Assembly: GCA_002386585.1 (NCBI GenBank)
Contig: DGIZ01000155.1
Location: 1 to 5,327 of the forward strand
Source: Brevundimonas sp. UBA4609
GTDB taxonomy: Bacteria; Pseudomonadota; Alphaproteobacteria; Caulobacterales; Caulobacteraceae
Length of the DNA: 5,327 bases
Reading direction: 5' to 3'
Below, piece by piece: positions 1-5,327 of this stretch (its first letter is position 1; each line of letters opens with the position of its first letter). Under the pieces are notes generated by a model, which worked only from the letters and a program-made list of their open reading frames with translations, was not told the origin of the DNA and ran no database searches. The translations under genes and the position numbers were made by a program.

Positions 1-882
1 CTGCCCCGCCATCGGCAAGCCGTCAGGCGTCGTCCCCCGCACCCCCGCCCGCCAGTCGATACCCAGCGGGCGCGGCGCTTCATCCAGCACGGCCCAGGCG
101 GCGGCGAGCATAGCCTCGCAACGCGCGGCATCGGGGATCACGGAGCGTTCGCCTGGCTCCATCGTCGCCCCGATCACGGCGCCCTCGCCCATCGGCGCGA
201 CATAGGCGCCCGGCCCGCGCACGACATGATCGACCAGTTTCTCCTTCACCAGACCGATCTGACCGCGAATGGGAGTGATGCAGGCGACAGCCGCTTGCGC
301 TTCGGGCGGCAGGCCGTCCAGCGCCGGATCAGCGCCGGTGGCCAGAATCAGATGCTCCGCGCGCACGGCGCCCGCCATCGTCTCGACCCGCCAACCCGGC
401 CCGTCCGGAGCCATGCGCAGCGCCCGCGCCTCCATCACCGTCAGTCCCAGAGCCAGCACCGCCAGCGCCTGAGGCGGATCGACCTTGGCGTCCTCGTGCG
501 TCGTCAGACGGGCCGAGGCGGCGTCGTACTGATGCTGAAAGCCCAGCGCCGTCATCCGCGCCGCCAGTTCGGCGACGTTTCCGCCGCGCCATTCAGCCAC
601 ATCGCCATACAGGCGCACGCCCGTCGCTTCGGCGAAGGTTGGCCACAGATCGCGCGCACGACGCAGCATCCCAGCCGCCTCGGGCGACAGATCGTCGATG
701 GCGCATTCCATGGCGGGCGCGATCATGCCCGCCGCCACGGCCGAGGCGTTGACGCCGCCCGGATCGATCACCGCCACGCGGCGTCCGCGTCGTCTCAGCT
801 CGGCCGCCGCGCACAGGCCCAGAGCGCCCGCGCCGATGATCAGGGCGTCGAAGGAAGTTTCGGGAGAATTGAAATGGGGCAC
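1..882 (-). CDS. thiO: FAD-dependent amine oxidase (DAO fold), ThiO-like glycine oxidase, 3' end outside the window
   Basis: The reading frame is open from GTG at 882-880 to the left edge, giving 294 codons; the C-terminus is missing. Seen: an N-terminal dinucleotide-binding motif (IIGAGALGL, residues 15-23) followed by an acidic strand end (VAVID, 36-40); NASAVAAGMIAP (45-56), which resembles the ThiO signature around AAGMLAP; a second FAD contact, LILATGAD (178-185); PIRGQIGLV (204-212); YVAPMGEGAVIGATMEPG (227-244), matching the ThiO-type VGATMEE segment; and GVRGTTPDGLPMAG (280-293), the C-terminal FAD motif of this fold. Family knowledge: ThiO oxidises glycine to iminoacetate for the thiazole moiety of thiamine. 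The start is supported by AAGGA at 889-893, six bases upstream of GTG. It lies 52 bases downstream of pckG and could be co-transcribed. Other DAO enzymes (D-amino acid dehydrogenase, sarcosine oxidase types) remain possible; finding thiS or thiG just beyond the left edge would settle it. Confidence 0.78.
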   Translation of the reverse strand, partial: MPHFNSPETSFDALIIGAGALGLCAAAELRRRGRRVAVIDPGGVNASAVAAGMIAPAMECAIDDLSPEAAGMLRRARDLWPTFAEATGVRLYGDVAEWRGGNVAELAARMTALGFQHQYDAASARLTTHEDAKVDPPQALAVLALGLTVMEARALRMAPDGPGWRVETMAGAVRAEHLILATGADPALDGLPPEAQAAVACITPIRGQIGLVKEKLVDHVVRGPGAYVAPMGEGAVIGATMEPGERSVIPDAARCEAMLAAAWAVLDEAPRPLGIDWRAGVRGTTPDGLPMAGQ

Positions 883-916
883 GGGATGTCCTTCGACCTC
901 CCGCGCCCCGATTTCA

Positions 917-931
917 ACCGTTCAGGACGGT
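917..931 (-). other. Small hairpin between pckG and the ThiO-like gene
   Basis: ACCGT (917-921) and ACGGT (927-931) are perfect inverted repeats around a 5-base loop, three bases beyond the pckG stop codon. Read on the minus strand, no run of T follows the stem, so it is a poor intrinsic terminator for pckG. On the plus strand it is followed by CTTTT, but no plus-strand gene ends here. It may be a processing or weak attenuation structure in a pckG-oxidase transcript, or simply chance given the short stem. Confidence 0.25.
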
Positions 932-934
932 CTT

Positions 935-2779
935 TTACTCAGCCGCCAGCTTGGCCGCGCGCGCCTCTTCCAGACGCTTGGTCAGGGCGGCGTGCTGGCC
1001 CCACAGGGCCTTGGGCAGGCGATCGCCGAACTTCTCGTAGAAGGCGGGGATCAGGGCGGCTTCCTCGGTCCAGACGTCGGCGTCGACGTCCAGCAGGATC
1101 TGCAGATCGGCGTCGGTCAGCGTCAGACCGGACAGGTCCAGCGCCGCCTTGGACGGCACGCGGCCGACCGGGGTGTCCACAGCCTCGGCCTGGCCTTCCA
1201 GACGCTCGACGATCCACTTCAGCACGCGGGCGTTGTCGCCGAAGCCCGGCCAGACGAACTTGCCTTCGTCGTTCTTGCGGAACCAGTTGACGAAGAACAG
1301 GCGCGGCAGCTTGGCCGCGTCGGCCTTCTCGCCGATCTTGAGCCAGTGACCGAAATAGTCGCCCATGTTGTAGCCGCAGAACGGCAGCATGGCGAAGGGA
1401 TCGCGGCGCAGCTCGCCGACCTTGTTCTCGGCGGCGGCGGTGCCTTCGGAGGCCACGGTCGAGCCCATGAAGACGCCGTGCTCCCAGTCGAAGGCTTCCG
1501 TCACTAGCGGCACGGCCGAGGCGCGGCGGCCGCCGAACAGGATGGCGTCGATCGGCACGCCCGCCGGGTCTTCCCACTCAGGCGCGATGGACGGGCACTG
1601 ACCGGCCCACACAGCGAAGCGCGAGTTCGGGTGCGCCGCAGGCTCGCCCGAAGCCGGATCGTGCGGCTGACCCTTCCAGTTGGTCAGGCCTTCCGGCGCG
1701 TCCTTGGTCAGGCCTTCCCACCAGACGTCGCCGTCGGCGGTCAGGGCGACGTTGGTGAAGATGGTGTCGCGCGTCAGGGTCTCGAGCGCGTTCTTGTTGG
1801 TGTTGCGGCTGGTGCCCGGAGCCACGCCGAAGAAGCCGGCTTCCGGGTTCACGGCGTACAGGCGGCCGTCTTCGCCGAAACGCATCCAGGCGATGTCGTC
1901 GCCGACCGTCTCGGCCTTCCAGCCGTCCAGCGCCGGTTGCAGCATGGCCAGGTTGGTCTTGCCGCAGGCGCTCGGGAAGGCGGCGGCGACATATTTCACC
2001 ACGCCTTCAGGGCTGGTCAGCTTGAGGATCAGCATGTGCTCGGCCAGCCATCCTTCGTCGCGGGCCATGACCGAGGCGATGCGCAGGGCGTAGCACTTCT
2101 TGCCCAGCAGGGCGTTGCCGCCATAGCCCGAGCCATAGGACCAGATTTCGCGCGTTTCCGGGAACTGGACGATCCACTTGTCGTCTTTGCAGGGCCACGG
2201 AACGTCGGCCTGGCCTTCCGCCAGCGGGGCGCCCACGGTGTGGACCGCCGGGACGAACTCGCCGTCAGCGCCCATCAGGTCCAGCGCCGCCTTGCCCATG
2301 CGGGTCATGACGCCCATCGACACGGCGACATAGCCGCTGTCGGTGATCTCGACGCCCAGGGCGGAGATCTTGGAGCCGAGCGGCCCCATGCAGAACGGCA
2401 CCACATACATGGTGCGGCCCTTCATGCAGCCGTCGAACAGGCCGTTCAGGCGGGCGCGCATCTCGACCGGATCGGACCAGTTGTTGGTCGGACCGGCGTC
2501 GGCGGCGTCCTGCGAGCAGATGAAGGTGCGGCTCTCGACGCGGGCCACATCCTTGGGGTCCGAGGCGGCGTAGTAGCAGCCGGGGCGCTTGGTCTGATCC
2601 AGTTCCTTCAGCGTGCCCTTGGCGATCAGATCGGCGACGATGGCCGACTTCTCGGCGTCCGATCCGTCGCACCAGTGAACACGGTCCGGCTTGGTCAGGG
2701 CGGCGATCTGCTCCACCCAGGCGACAAGGCCCTTGTGTTCGGTCGGCGCCGGATGGAGTCCGGGAATCGATTGAGTCAC
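935..2779 (-). CDS. pckG: Phosphoenolpyruvate carboxykinase (GTP)
   Basis: A complete cytoplasmic enzyme of 614 residues, a normal length for the GTP-dependent family. Known reaction: oxaloacetate + GTP to phosphoenolpyruvate + GDP + CO2, the committed step of gluconeogenesis from TCA intermediates. Numbered from the GTG start, seen: [14 protein letters not shown] (122-135), the phosphoenolpyruvate/oxaloacetate region; [19 protein letters not shown] (218-236); the P-loop [12 protein letters not shown] (268-279) with the mobile-loop cysteine typical of GTP enzymes; the kinase-2/metal motif VGDDIAWM (292-299); [14 protein letters not shown] (311-324); [12 protein letters not shown] (415-426); and [12 protein letters not shown] (509-520), which forms the guanine-binding region. 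No key residue is missing. I chose GTG at 2779-2777 because AGGAG (2788-2792) lies eight bases upstream; an in-frame GTG at 2842 would add 21 residues but has no ribosome binding site. The stop is TAA. The methyltransferase gene diverges on the other side. The sequence rules out the ATP-dependent PckA family. Confidence 0.97.
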   Translation of the reverse strand: MTQSIPGLHPAPTEHKGLVAWVEQIAALTKPDRVHWCDGSDAEKSAIVADLIAKGTLKELDQTKRPGCYYAASDPKDVARVESRTFICSQDAADAGPTNNWSDPVEMRARLNGLFDGCMKGRTMYVVPFCMGPLGSKISALGVEITDSGYVAVSMGVMTRMGKAALDLMGADGEFVPAVHTVGAPLAEGQADVPWPCKDDKWIVQFPETREIWSYGSGYGGNALLGKKCYALRIASVMARDEGWLAEHMLILKLTSPEGVVKYVAAAFPSACGKTNLAMLQPALDGWKAETVGDDIAWMRFGEDGRLYAVNPEAGFFGVAPGTSRNTNKNALETLTRDTIFTNVALTADGDVWWEGLTKDAPEGLTNWKGQPHDPASGEPAAHPNSRFAVWAGQCPSIAPEWEDPAGVPIDAILFGGRRASAVPLVTEAFDWEHGVFMGSTVASEGTAAAENKVGELRRDPFAMLPFCGYNMGDYFGHWLKIGEKADAAKLPRLFFVNWFRKNDEGKFVWPGFGDNARVLKWIVERLEGQAEAVDTPVGRVPSKAALDLSGLTLTDADLQILLDVDADVWTEEAALIPAFYEKFGDRLPKALWGQHAALTKRLEEARAAKLAAE

Positions 2780-2787
2780 GTCTTGCT

Positions 2788-2792
2788 CTCCT
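2788..2792 (-). promoter_or_regulatory. Ribosome binding site that fixes the pckG start
   Basis: AGGAG on the minus strand lies eight bases before GTG at 2779. The in-frame alternative at 2842 is preceded by a C- and A-rich stretch without any purine-rich site. This decides a start 21 codons inside the longest open frame. Confidence 0.8.
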
Positions 2793-2856
2793 GAACCTGC
2801 GCGCGGCGATCTGTCGTCGCCGTCACGCAATAAGCTGATCACGCTGTGTTACGGGG

Positions 2857-2885
2857 GCAATGAACCCGACGGGACGTAAGGTCAA
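2857..2885 (-). promoter_or_regulatory. Weak candidate promoter for pckG
   Basis: On the minus strand TTGACC (2885-2880) is a near-consensus -35 box. After 17 bases comes CATTGC (2862-2857), a poor -10 box. Transcription would start near 2850 and leave a leader of about 70 bases before the GTG. The -35 is convincing and the -10 is not, so an activator-dependent promoter or a different position are both possible. Confidence 0.3.
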
Positions 2886-2900
2886 CCGCTGCACGTTTCA

Positions 2901-2920
2901 TTCTCCCGTTATCCGGGGAA
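2901..2920. promoter_or_regulatory. Inverted repeat in the pckG/methyltransferase divergent region
   Basis: TTC-t-CCCG (2901-2908) pairs with CGGG-GAA (2914-2920) around TTATC: seven base pairs with one unpaired T. It sits just upstream of the candidate pckG -35 box and about 70 bases before the methyltransferase start, where an operator for either gene could lie. No regulator is identifiable. The 209-base region 2780-2988 also holds an AT-only palindrome, ATTTAAAT, at 2937-2944, conspicuous in this GC-rich sequence. Confidence 0.3.
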
Positions 2921-2988
2921 GGCCGCCGACGAGCACATTTAAATCGCCAGAAGGGTCGCAGACAGTTATCTCCTTCGGCGTGAAGACC

Positions 2989-3636
2989 ATGGATTCTGTA
3001 AAGTCGACGCCGGGCGGTTCTTCCAGCGCCCTGACCTCGCCCGCGGCCGAGCGCAACAGCGCGGCCATACTGGAAGTGCTGCGCGCCCATCTGCCGGGGC
3101 AGGGGCGGGTGCTGGAGATCGCCGCCGGATCGGGACAGCACGCAGCCGCCTTCGCCGCCGCCCTGCCCGGCCTGCAGTGGACGCCCAGCGACCCCAGTCC
3201 GGAGGCCCGCGCCAGCATCGAAGCCTGGCGGTCGACGGCAAACTCAGGGAACCTGCGGCCCGCACAGACGATCGACATGCTGGATGAGGCGAGTTGGTCG
3301 GGCGAGGCGTTGGACGCCCCCTTGGACGCCATCGTCTGCATCAACATGATCCACATCAGCCCGTGGGCCGCGACCGAGGGCCTGATGCGGCTGGCGGAAT
3401 GGTCGCTGACGCGCCCCGGCGGCGTTTTGTATCTGTACGGCCCCTATCGCGAGGCCGAGGTCCCGCTGGCCCCATCCAACGCCGCCTTCGACGACAGTCT
3501 GAAGTCGCGTGATCCGGCCTGGGGCCTGCGCGACCGGGGCGAGGTCGAGACGCTCGCCCGGTCGCATGGTCTGGCCCTGACGCTGCGGCGGGCCATGCCC
3601 GCCAACAACCTGAGCCTGATCTTCCGCCGCGTTTAG
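2989..3636 (+). CDS. DUF938 family putative SAM-dependent methyltransferase
   Basis: A 215-residue soluble protein, close to the usual size of the DUF938 family, which includes the human METTL26-type proteins; the substrate is unknown. Seen: SPAAERNSAAIL (17-28), the conserved family N-terminus; VLEIAAGSGQHAAAFA (41-56), the glycine-rich SAM-binding motif I; LQWTPSDP (62-69), with the acidic residue after strand 2; CINMIHISPW (117-126), the family hallmark; GVLYLYGPY (145-153); SNAAFDDSLKSRDPAWGLRD (163-182); and the C-terminal MPANNLSLIFRR (203-214). I chose ATG at 2989 because the 43 upstream in-frame codons (from ATG 2860) lie in the pckG control region and resemble no family sequence. The ribosome binding site is weak (GAAG at 2982-2985, three bases before ATG), so GTG at 2980 cannot be excluded. 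It diverges from pckG and converges on the DJ-1-like gene, sharing four bases at its stop. Confidence 0.9.
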   Translation: MDSVKSTPGGSSSALTSPAAERNSAAILEVLRAHLPGQGRVLEIAAGSGQHAAAFAAALPGLQWTPSDPSPEARASIEAWRSTANSGNLRPAQTIDMLDEASWSGEALDAPLDAIVCINMIHISPWAATEGLMRLAEWSLTRPGGVLYLYGPYREAEVPLAPSNAAFDDSLKSRDPAWGLRDRGEVETLARSHGLALTLRRAMPANNLSLIFRRV

Positions 3637-4124
3637 ATGGCGGCGACCACCGCCGTCAGTTCGGCGCGGTCGTTCAGCAGGGCGACCTTGCCGTCGCGGA
3701 ACACGGCGCCCGGCGCGTCGGCGGCCTGACCGAAGGCGTCGGCCGCCAGGGCCACCCCGTCGGCGAAAGCGAGAACCGGCAAGCCTTGCGTCTTGGCGAG
3801 GTTCACCAGCGCCTTGACCTGGGCCAGACCGGCCTCGTCCGCCATGCCGCCGGGAATCACCACGCCCTGAACCCGACCGCCGCTGATGTCGTCAGCCGTC
3901 GCCGTGGCCAGAACCGTCAGTCCGCCCGAAACCAGACTGCCCTCGCCGGTCGAGATCGGAGCCAGAGACACGCCTTCAAAGCGAAGGGCGGTCTCGATGT
4001 CGCCGAGTTCGCCGAAATCCATGCCCTTGCGCATGATCAGGCCGAAGCGCAGGCGAGCGGGCGCGGGGCGGTTGCCGTATTGGCGGGAACGAGGGGCGGT
4101 CGCGGTCTTGCGTTGAGCGTACAA
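3633..4124 (-). CDS. Cysteine-less DJ-1/PfpI-like protein
   Basis: A 163-residue protein starting at TTG. Seen: a basic, Pro/Arg-rich N-terminal extension of about 25 residues; LRFGLIMRKGMDFGELGDIETALRFEGVSLAPIS (25-58), which fits the first strand and helix of the DJ-1/PfpI fold with Glu-39 where the family keeps its active-site glutamate; VQGVVIPGGMADE (85-97), the family's VIPGG strand-turn; and LPVLAFADGVALAADAFG (115-132), aligning with the nucleophile elbow (family AICAGP). There the catalytic cysteine is replaced by Ala-121, followed by Asp-122, and the protein has no cysteine at all. It is therefore unlikely to act as a Cys-dependent glyoxalase, protease or redox sensor; a binding or structural role is more plausible. 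The final strands look shorter than in typical members. There is no signal peptide or membrane segment. Family membership is judged by eye on fold-level motifs. The gene is set apart from its neighbours by its own leader. Confidence 0.68.
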   Translation of the reverse strand: MYAQRKTATAPRSRQYGNRPAPARLRFGLIMRKGMDFGELGDIETALRFEGVSLAPISTGEGSLVSGGLTVLATATADDISGGRVQGVVIPGGMADEAGLAQVKALVNLAKTQGLPVLAFADGVALAADAFGQAADAPGAVFRDGKVALLNDRAELTAVVAAI

Positions 4125-4125
4125 A

Positions 4126-4141
4126 ATGTCTCCTTCGAAGG
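4126..4141 (-). promoter_or_regulatory. Strong ribosome binding site for a TTG start, inside a 10-base palindrome
   Basis: On the minus strand AAGGAG (4135-4130) lies five bases before TTG at 4124-4122, so the rare start codon has a near-ideal Shine-Dalgarno sequence. Its first part belongs to a perfect palindrome, CCTTCGAAGG (4132-4141). The next in-frame ATG is codon 31, inside the first predicted strand, so it would give a broken fold; that supports TTG. Confidence 0.7.
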
Positions 4142-4156
4142 TTATCGATCAATATT

Positions 4157-4183
4157 CGCGGACGATTTTGAGAAAACGTCGCG
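4157..4183 (-). promoter_or_regulatory. Leader hairpin upstream of the DJ-1-like gene
   Basis: CGCG-GACG-A-TTTT (4157-4169) and AAAA-CGTC-GCG (4173-4183) pair around a 3-base loop: eleven base pairs with two single-base bulges. If the promoter at 4274-4301 is used, the hairpin lies in the 5' leader, its near edge 32 bases before the TTG. No T-run follows on the minus strand, so it is not an ordinary terminator. It could stabilise the mRNA or control translation. Confidence 0.4.
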
Positions 4184-4273
4184 CCCCGTACGCCGCAACC
4201 GGATCAAACACGGCAAACGTCGCAATCCGAAACGGGCGGAAGCGAACGCGGCAAAGTCATCAGGGTGACTGCT

Positions 4274-4301
4274 GATATAGGCTTATGATGCTCAAGGTCA
4301 A
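4274..4301 (-). promoter_or_regulatory. Candidate promoter for the DJ-1-like gene
   Basis: On the minus strand TTGACC (4301-4296), a 16-base spacer and TATATC (4279-4274) form a good housekeeping-type promoter. Transcription would begin near 4267, leaving a leader of about 140 bases before the TTG, unusually long for a 163-codon gene. The -35 lies inside the dyad CAAG-N5-CTTG (4293-4305), which could be an operator. Confidence 0.5.
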
Positions 4302-4411
4302 CTTGGCGACGAAAACGTGAACTCATCGCTGAGGCGGAAAATCTGAATCGCATCGCCACGACCGCAACCTTGCCTCCGCCCGCAACGCCGCCCTACACAG
4401 CCCCTCGCATC

Positions 4412-4417
4412 GGAGAG
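4412..4417 (+). promoter_or_regulatory. Probable ribosome binding site of the RluF-like gene
   Basis: GGAGAG lies 11 bases before ATG at 4429, a slightly long spacing. It is the only purine-rich stretch nearby, and the protein's S4 domain begins soon after this ATG, so the start is well supported. Confidence 0.55.
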
Positions 4418-4428
4418 TCAGTCAGGCC

Positions 4429-5187
4429 ATGGCCTTCACCCGCACCTATGAGGGCGCAGAGCCCGTCCGCATCAACAAGTGGCTGGGCCAGACCGGCGTC
4501 TGCTCGCGCCGCGAAGCCGAGGGGCTGATCGCCGAGGGCCTGGTCAGCATCGACGGGGAGGTCGTGCGCGACGCGGGCCGCAAGATCGAACCCGGCCAGA
4601 CGCTGTCCCTGAACGACAAGGGCGAGGCGGCGCTGGCGGCGGGGGTCGCCATCCTGCTGCACAAGCCAGTCGGCTATGTCTCGGGCCAGCCCGAGCCGGG
4701 CAAGGTCCCGGCCGTGCGCCTGCTGACCGCCGCCAACCGGGTGGGCGACGGCGAAGCCCCGGCGCGTGACGCCTCCCTGCCTCCAGTCGGGCGACTGGAC
4801 GAGGATTCACGGGGCCTGCTGCTGCTGTCGTCGGACGGCGTGGTGGCCAAGGCCGTGATCGGCCCCCAGTCGGACTTGGACAAGGAGTACCTGGTCCGCG
4901 TCGCCGGCGCCGTGATCGAGGCCAAACTGACGAAACTTCGTCACGGATTGGAGTTGGACGGCCGCCAGTTGAAGCCCGCCCGCGTCACCCAGATGGAGCC
5001 GCAACGCCTGCGCTTCATCCTGCGCGAGGGCCGCAACCGCCAGATCCGCCGCATGTGCGAACTGGTCGGACTGGAGGTGGTCGACCTCTATCGCATCCGC
5101 ATCGGTCCCGTGAAGCTGGGCGACCTGCCGGAAGGCAAATGGCGGATGCTGACGGCGGACGAGCGCGCGGCGCTGATCAAGGACTGA
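4429..5187 (+). CDS. rluF: RluF-like 23S rRNA pseudouridine synthase (RsuA/RluB/E/F family)
   Basis: A complete 252-residue protein. Seen: an N-terminal S4 RNA-binding domain, VRINKWLGQTGVCSRREAE (13-31) through GLVSIDGEVV (37-46); ILLHKPVGYVSG (75-86), which opens the catalytic domain; VGRLDEDSRGLLLLSSDG (120-137) with catalytic Asp-124; KEYLVRV (152-158), the tyrosine-containing motif II; and REGRNRQIRRMCE (199-211), the family's C-terminal motif. RIRIGPVKLGDLPEGKWRMLTADE closely follows the RluF pattern (RMCE, then RIMNVSL..IPLGEWR.LT). Known role: in E. coli RluF isomerises U2604 of 23S rRNA, with U2605 the RluB target. Between HKP and GRLD there are about a dozen more residues than in E. 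coli RluF (roughly 103-116, rich in Gly, Glu and Ala), probably a surface loop. RluB or RluE specificity cannot be ruled out by eye. It is probably monocistronic and is followed after 27 bases by a palindromic repeat. Confidence 0.9.
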   Translation: MAFTRTYEGAEPVRINKWLGQTGVCSRREAEGLIAEGLVSIDGEVVRDAGRKIEPGQTLSLNDKGEAALAAGVAILLHKPVGYVSGQPEPGKVPAVRLLTAANRVGDGEAPARDASLPPVGRLDEDSRGLLLLSSDGVVAKAVIGPQSDLDKEYLVRVAGAVIEAKLTKLRHGLELDGRQLKPARVTQMEPQRLRFILREGRNRQIRRMCELVGLEVVDLYRIRIGPVKLGDLPEGKWRMLTADERAALIKD

Positions 5188-5214
5188 GCCACCCTTCCCC
5201 CACATTCCGCTCAT

Positions 5215-5237
5215 CCCCGCGGAGGCGGGGACCCAGT
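5215..5237 (+). repeat. GC-rich palindromic repeat, left copy
   Basis: CCCCGC (5215-5220), loop GGAG and GCGGGG (5225-5230) form a perfect six-base-pair hairpin, followed by ACCCAGT. Bases 5218-5237 recur exactly, inverted, at 5308-5327. The unit resembles the short dispersed palindromes common in Caulobacterales and sphingomonad intergenic regions (recalled, not searched). Lying 27 bases after the RluF-like stop, it may help end that transcript, but no T-run follows, so it is not a standard intrinsic terminator. Confidence 0.75.
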
Positions 5238-5307
5238 AAGAGCCTCATGCGCCAAGGTCAGCTTGAGAGGCGCTCACGAACCCAACCGCTGCGCCTGTGG
5301 CCAAAAC

Positions 5308-5327
5308 ACTGGGTCCCCGCCTCCGCG
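5308..5327 (-). repeat. GC-rich palindromic repeat, right copy in inverted orientation, cut by the window edge
   Basis: ACTGGGTCCCCGCCTCCGCG is the exact reverse complement of 5218-5237. The match reaches the last base of the window, so the copy very probably continues outside with GGG, completing its own hairpin. The 70-base spacer 5238-5307 holds no recognisable gene; it contains a loose inverted repeat (GAGCCTCA at 5240-5247 against TGAGAGGCGCTC at 5264-5275). Confidence 0.75.

Larger units (their letters stand above)
4125..4428. other. 304-base divergent intergenic region
   Basis: This stretch separates the DJ-1-like gene (leftward) from the RluF-like gene (rightward). No open frame in it has a credible start, ribosome binding site or family resemblance, and it is less GC-rich than the genes. 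It contains the DJ-1-side ribosome binding site, a leader hairpin at 4157-4183, a minus-strand promoter candidate at 4274-4301, a dyad CAAG-N5-CTTG at 4293-4305, and a purine-rich site before the RluF-like gene. I see no convincing plus-strand promoter; TATGAT at 4284-4289 is a possible -10 but has no matching -35. No riboswitch, tRNA or small RNA fold was recognised. Confidence 0.6.

Noticed and set aside
226..1290. 354-codon plus-strand open frame across the oxidase and the pckG 3' end
   Set aside because: Very Arg/Pro/Gly/His-rich translation with no domains, antisense to two recognisable genes.
698..1507. 269-codon plus-strand open frame
   Set aside because: It lies opposite the oxidase start and pckG; its translation has no motif and changes character where it crosses the two genes.
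1631..2794. 387-codon plus-strand open frame opposite pckG
   Set aside because: It is the antisense shadow of a highly conserved gene in GC-rich DNA, where stops are rare in the complementary frame. It has no family motif and no ribosome binding site.
2780..2842. 21-codon N-terminal extension of pckG from GTG at 2842
   Set aside because: No ribosome binding site before 2842, while AGGAG is well placed before GTG at 2779; the extra residues are not family-like.
2860..2988. 43-codon N-terminal extension of the methyltransferase from ATG at 2860
   Set aside because: It crosses the pckG promoter area, and its residues have no counterpart in DUF938 proteins, whose conserved part starts at SPAAERN.
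3786..4268. 160-codon plus-strand open frame opposite the DJ-1-like gene
   Set aside because: Low-complexity Arg/Ala-rich antisense translation; the minus frame carries the VIPGG motif and a strong Shine-Dalgarno.
4142..4428. Riboswitch or small RNA gene in the 304-base gap
   Set aside because: Apart from one hairpin and short dyads I see no conserved aptamer core or terminator; covariance-model searching would be needed to claim one.
5215..5237. Intrinsic terminator for the RluF-like gene
   Set aside because: The hairpin is good, but it is followed by ACCCAGTAAG rather than a T-run, and its exact inverted copy at 5308 fits a repeat element better.
5247..5327. Open frame from ATG at 5247 running off the right edge
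   Set aside because: It consists of repeat spacer and the inverted repeat copy, with no ribosome binding site; its translation is repeat read-through.

Overview
The window looks like an ordinary chromosomal segment of a GC-rich alphaproteobacterium, probably of the Caulobacterales and perhaps Brevundimonas-like. That placement rests on strong G/C at third codon positions, the flavour of the five proteins, and a GC-rich palindromic repeat (CCCCGC-N4-GCGGGG followed by ACCCAGT) of a kind I associate with this group. It is recalled knowledge, not a search result. No phage, transposon, CRISPR array, tRNA or rRNA is visible.

Layout: (1) 1-882, minus strand: the first 294 codons of an FAD-dependent amine oxidase of the DAO fold, most like glycine oxidase ThiO. 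It runs off the left edge. (2) 935-2779, minus: a complete GTP-dependent phosphoenolpyruvate carboxykinase (pckG), 52 bases upstream of the oxidase on the same strand. (3) 2780-2988: a divergent control region. (4) 2989-3636, plus: a DUF938-family putative SAM-dependent methyltransferase. (5) 3633-4124, minus: a small DJ-1/PfpI-like protein without any cysteine, starting at TTG behind a strong ribosome binding site and overlapping the methyltransferase gene tail-to-tail by 4 bases. (6) 4125-4428: a 304-base divergent intergenic region with a good minus-strand promoter candidate and a leader hairpin. (7) 4429-5187, plus: an RluF-like 23S rRNA pseudouridine synthase. (8) 5188-5327: two 20-base inverted copies of a palindromic repeat around a 70-base spacer, the right copy cut by the window edge.

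The genes do not form one pathway. pckG is the gluconeogenic entry step (oxaloacetate to phosphoenolpyruvate), the ThiO-like enzyme would feed thiazole synthesis if the assignment holds, and the pseudouridine synthase modifies the ribosome. Only pckG and the oxidase could share a transcript. All three minus-strand genes have non-ATG starts (GTG, GTG, TTG), each with a recognisable Shine-Dalgarno sequence, whereas both plus-strand genes start with ATG.

I found no clear new biological system. The most interesting spot is the cysteine-less DJ-1-like gene with its long leader, hairpin and palindrome over the ribosome binding site. The terminal inverted repeat comes next.
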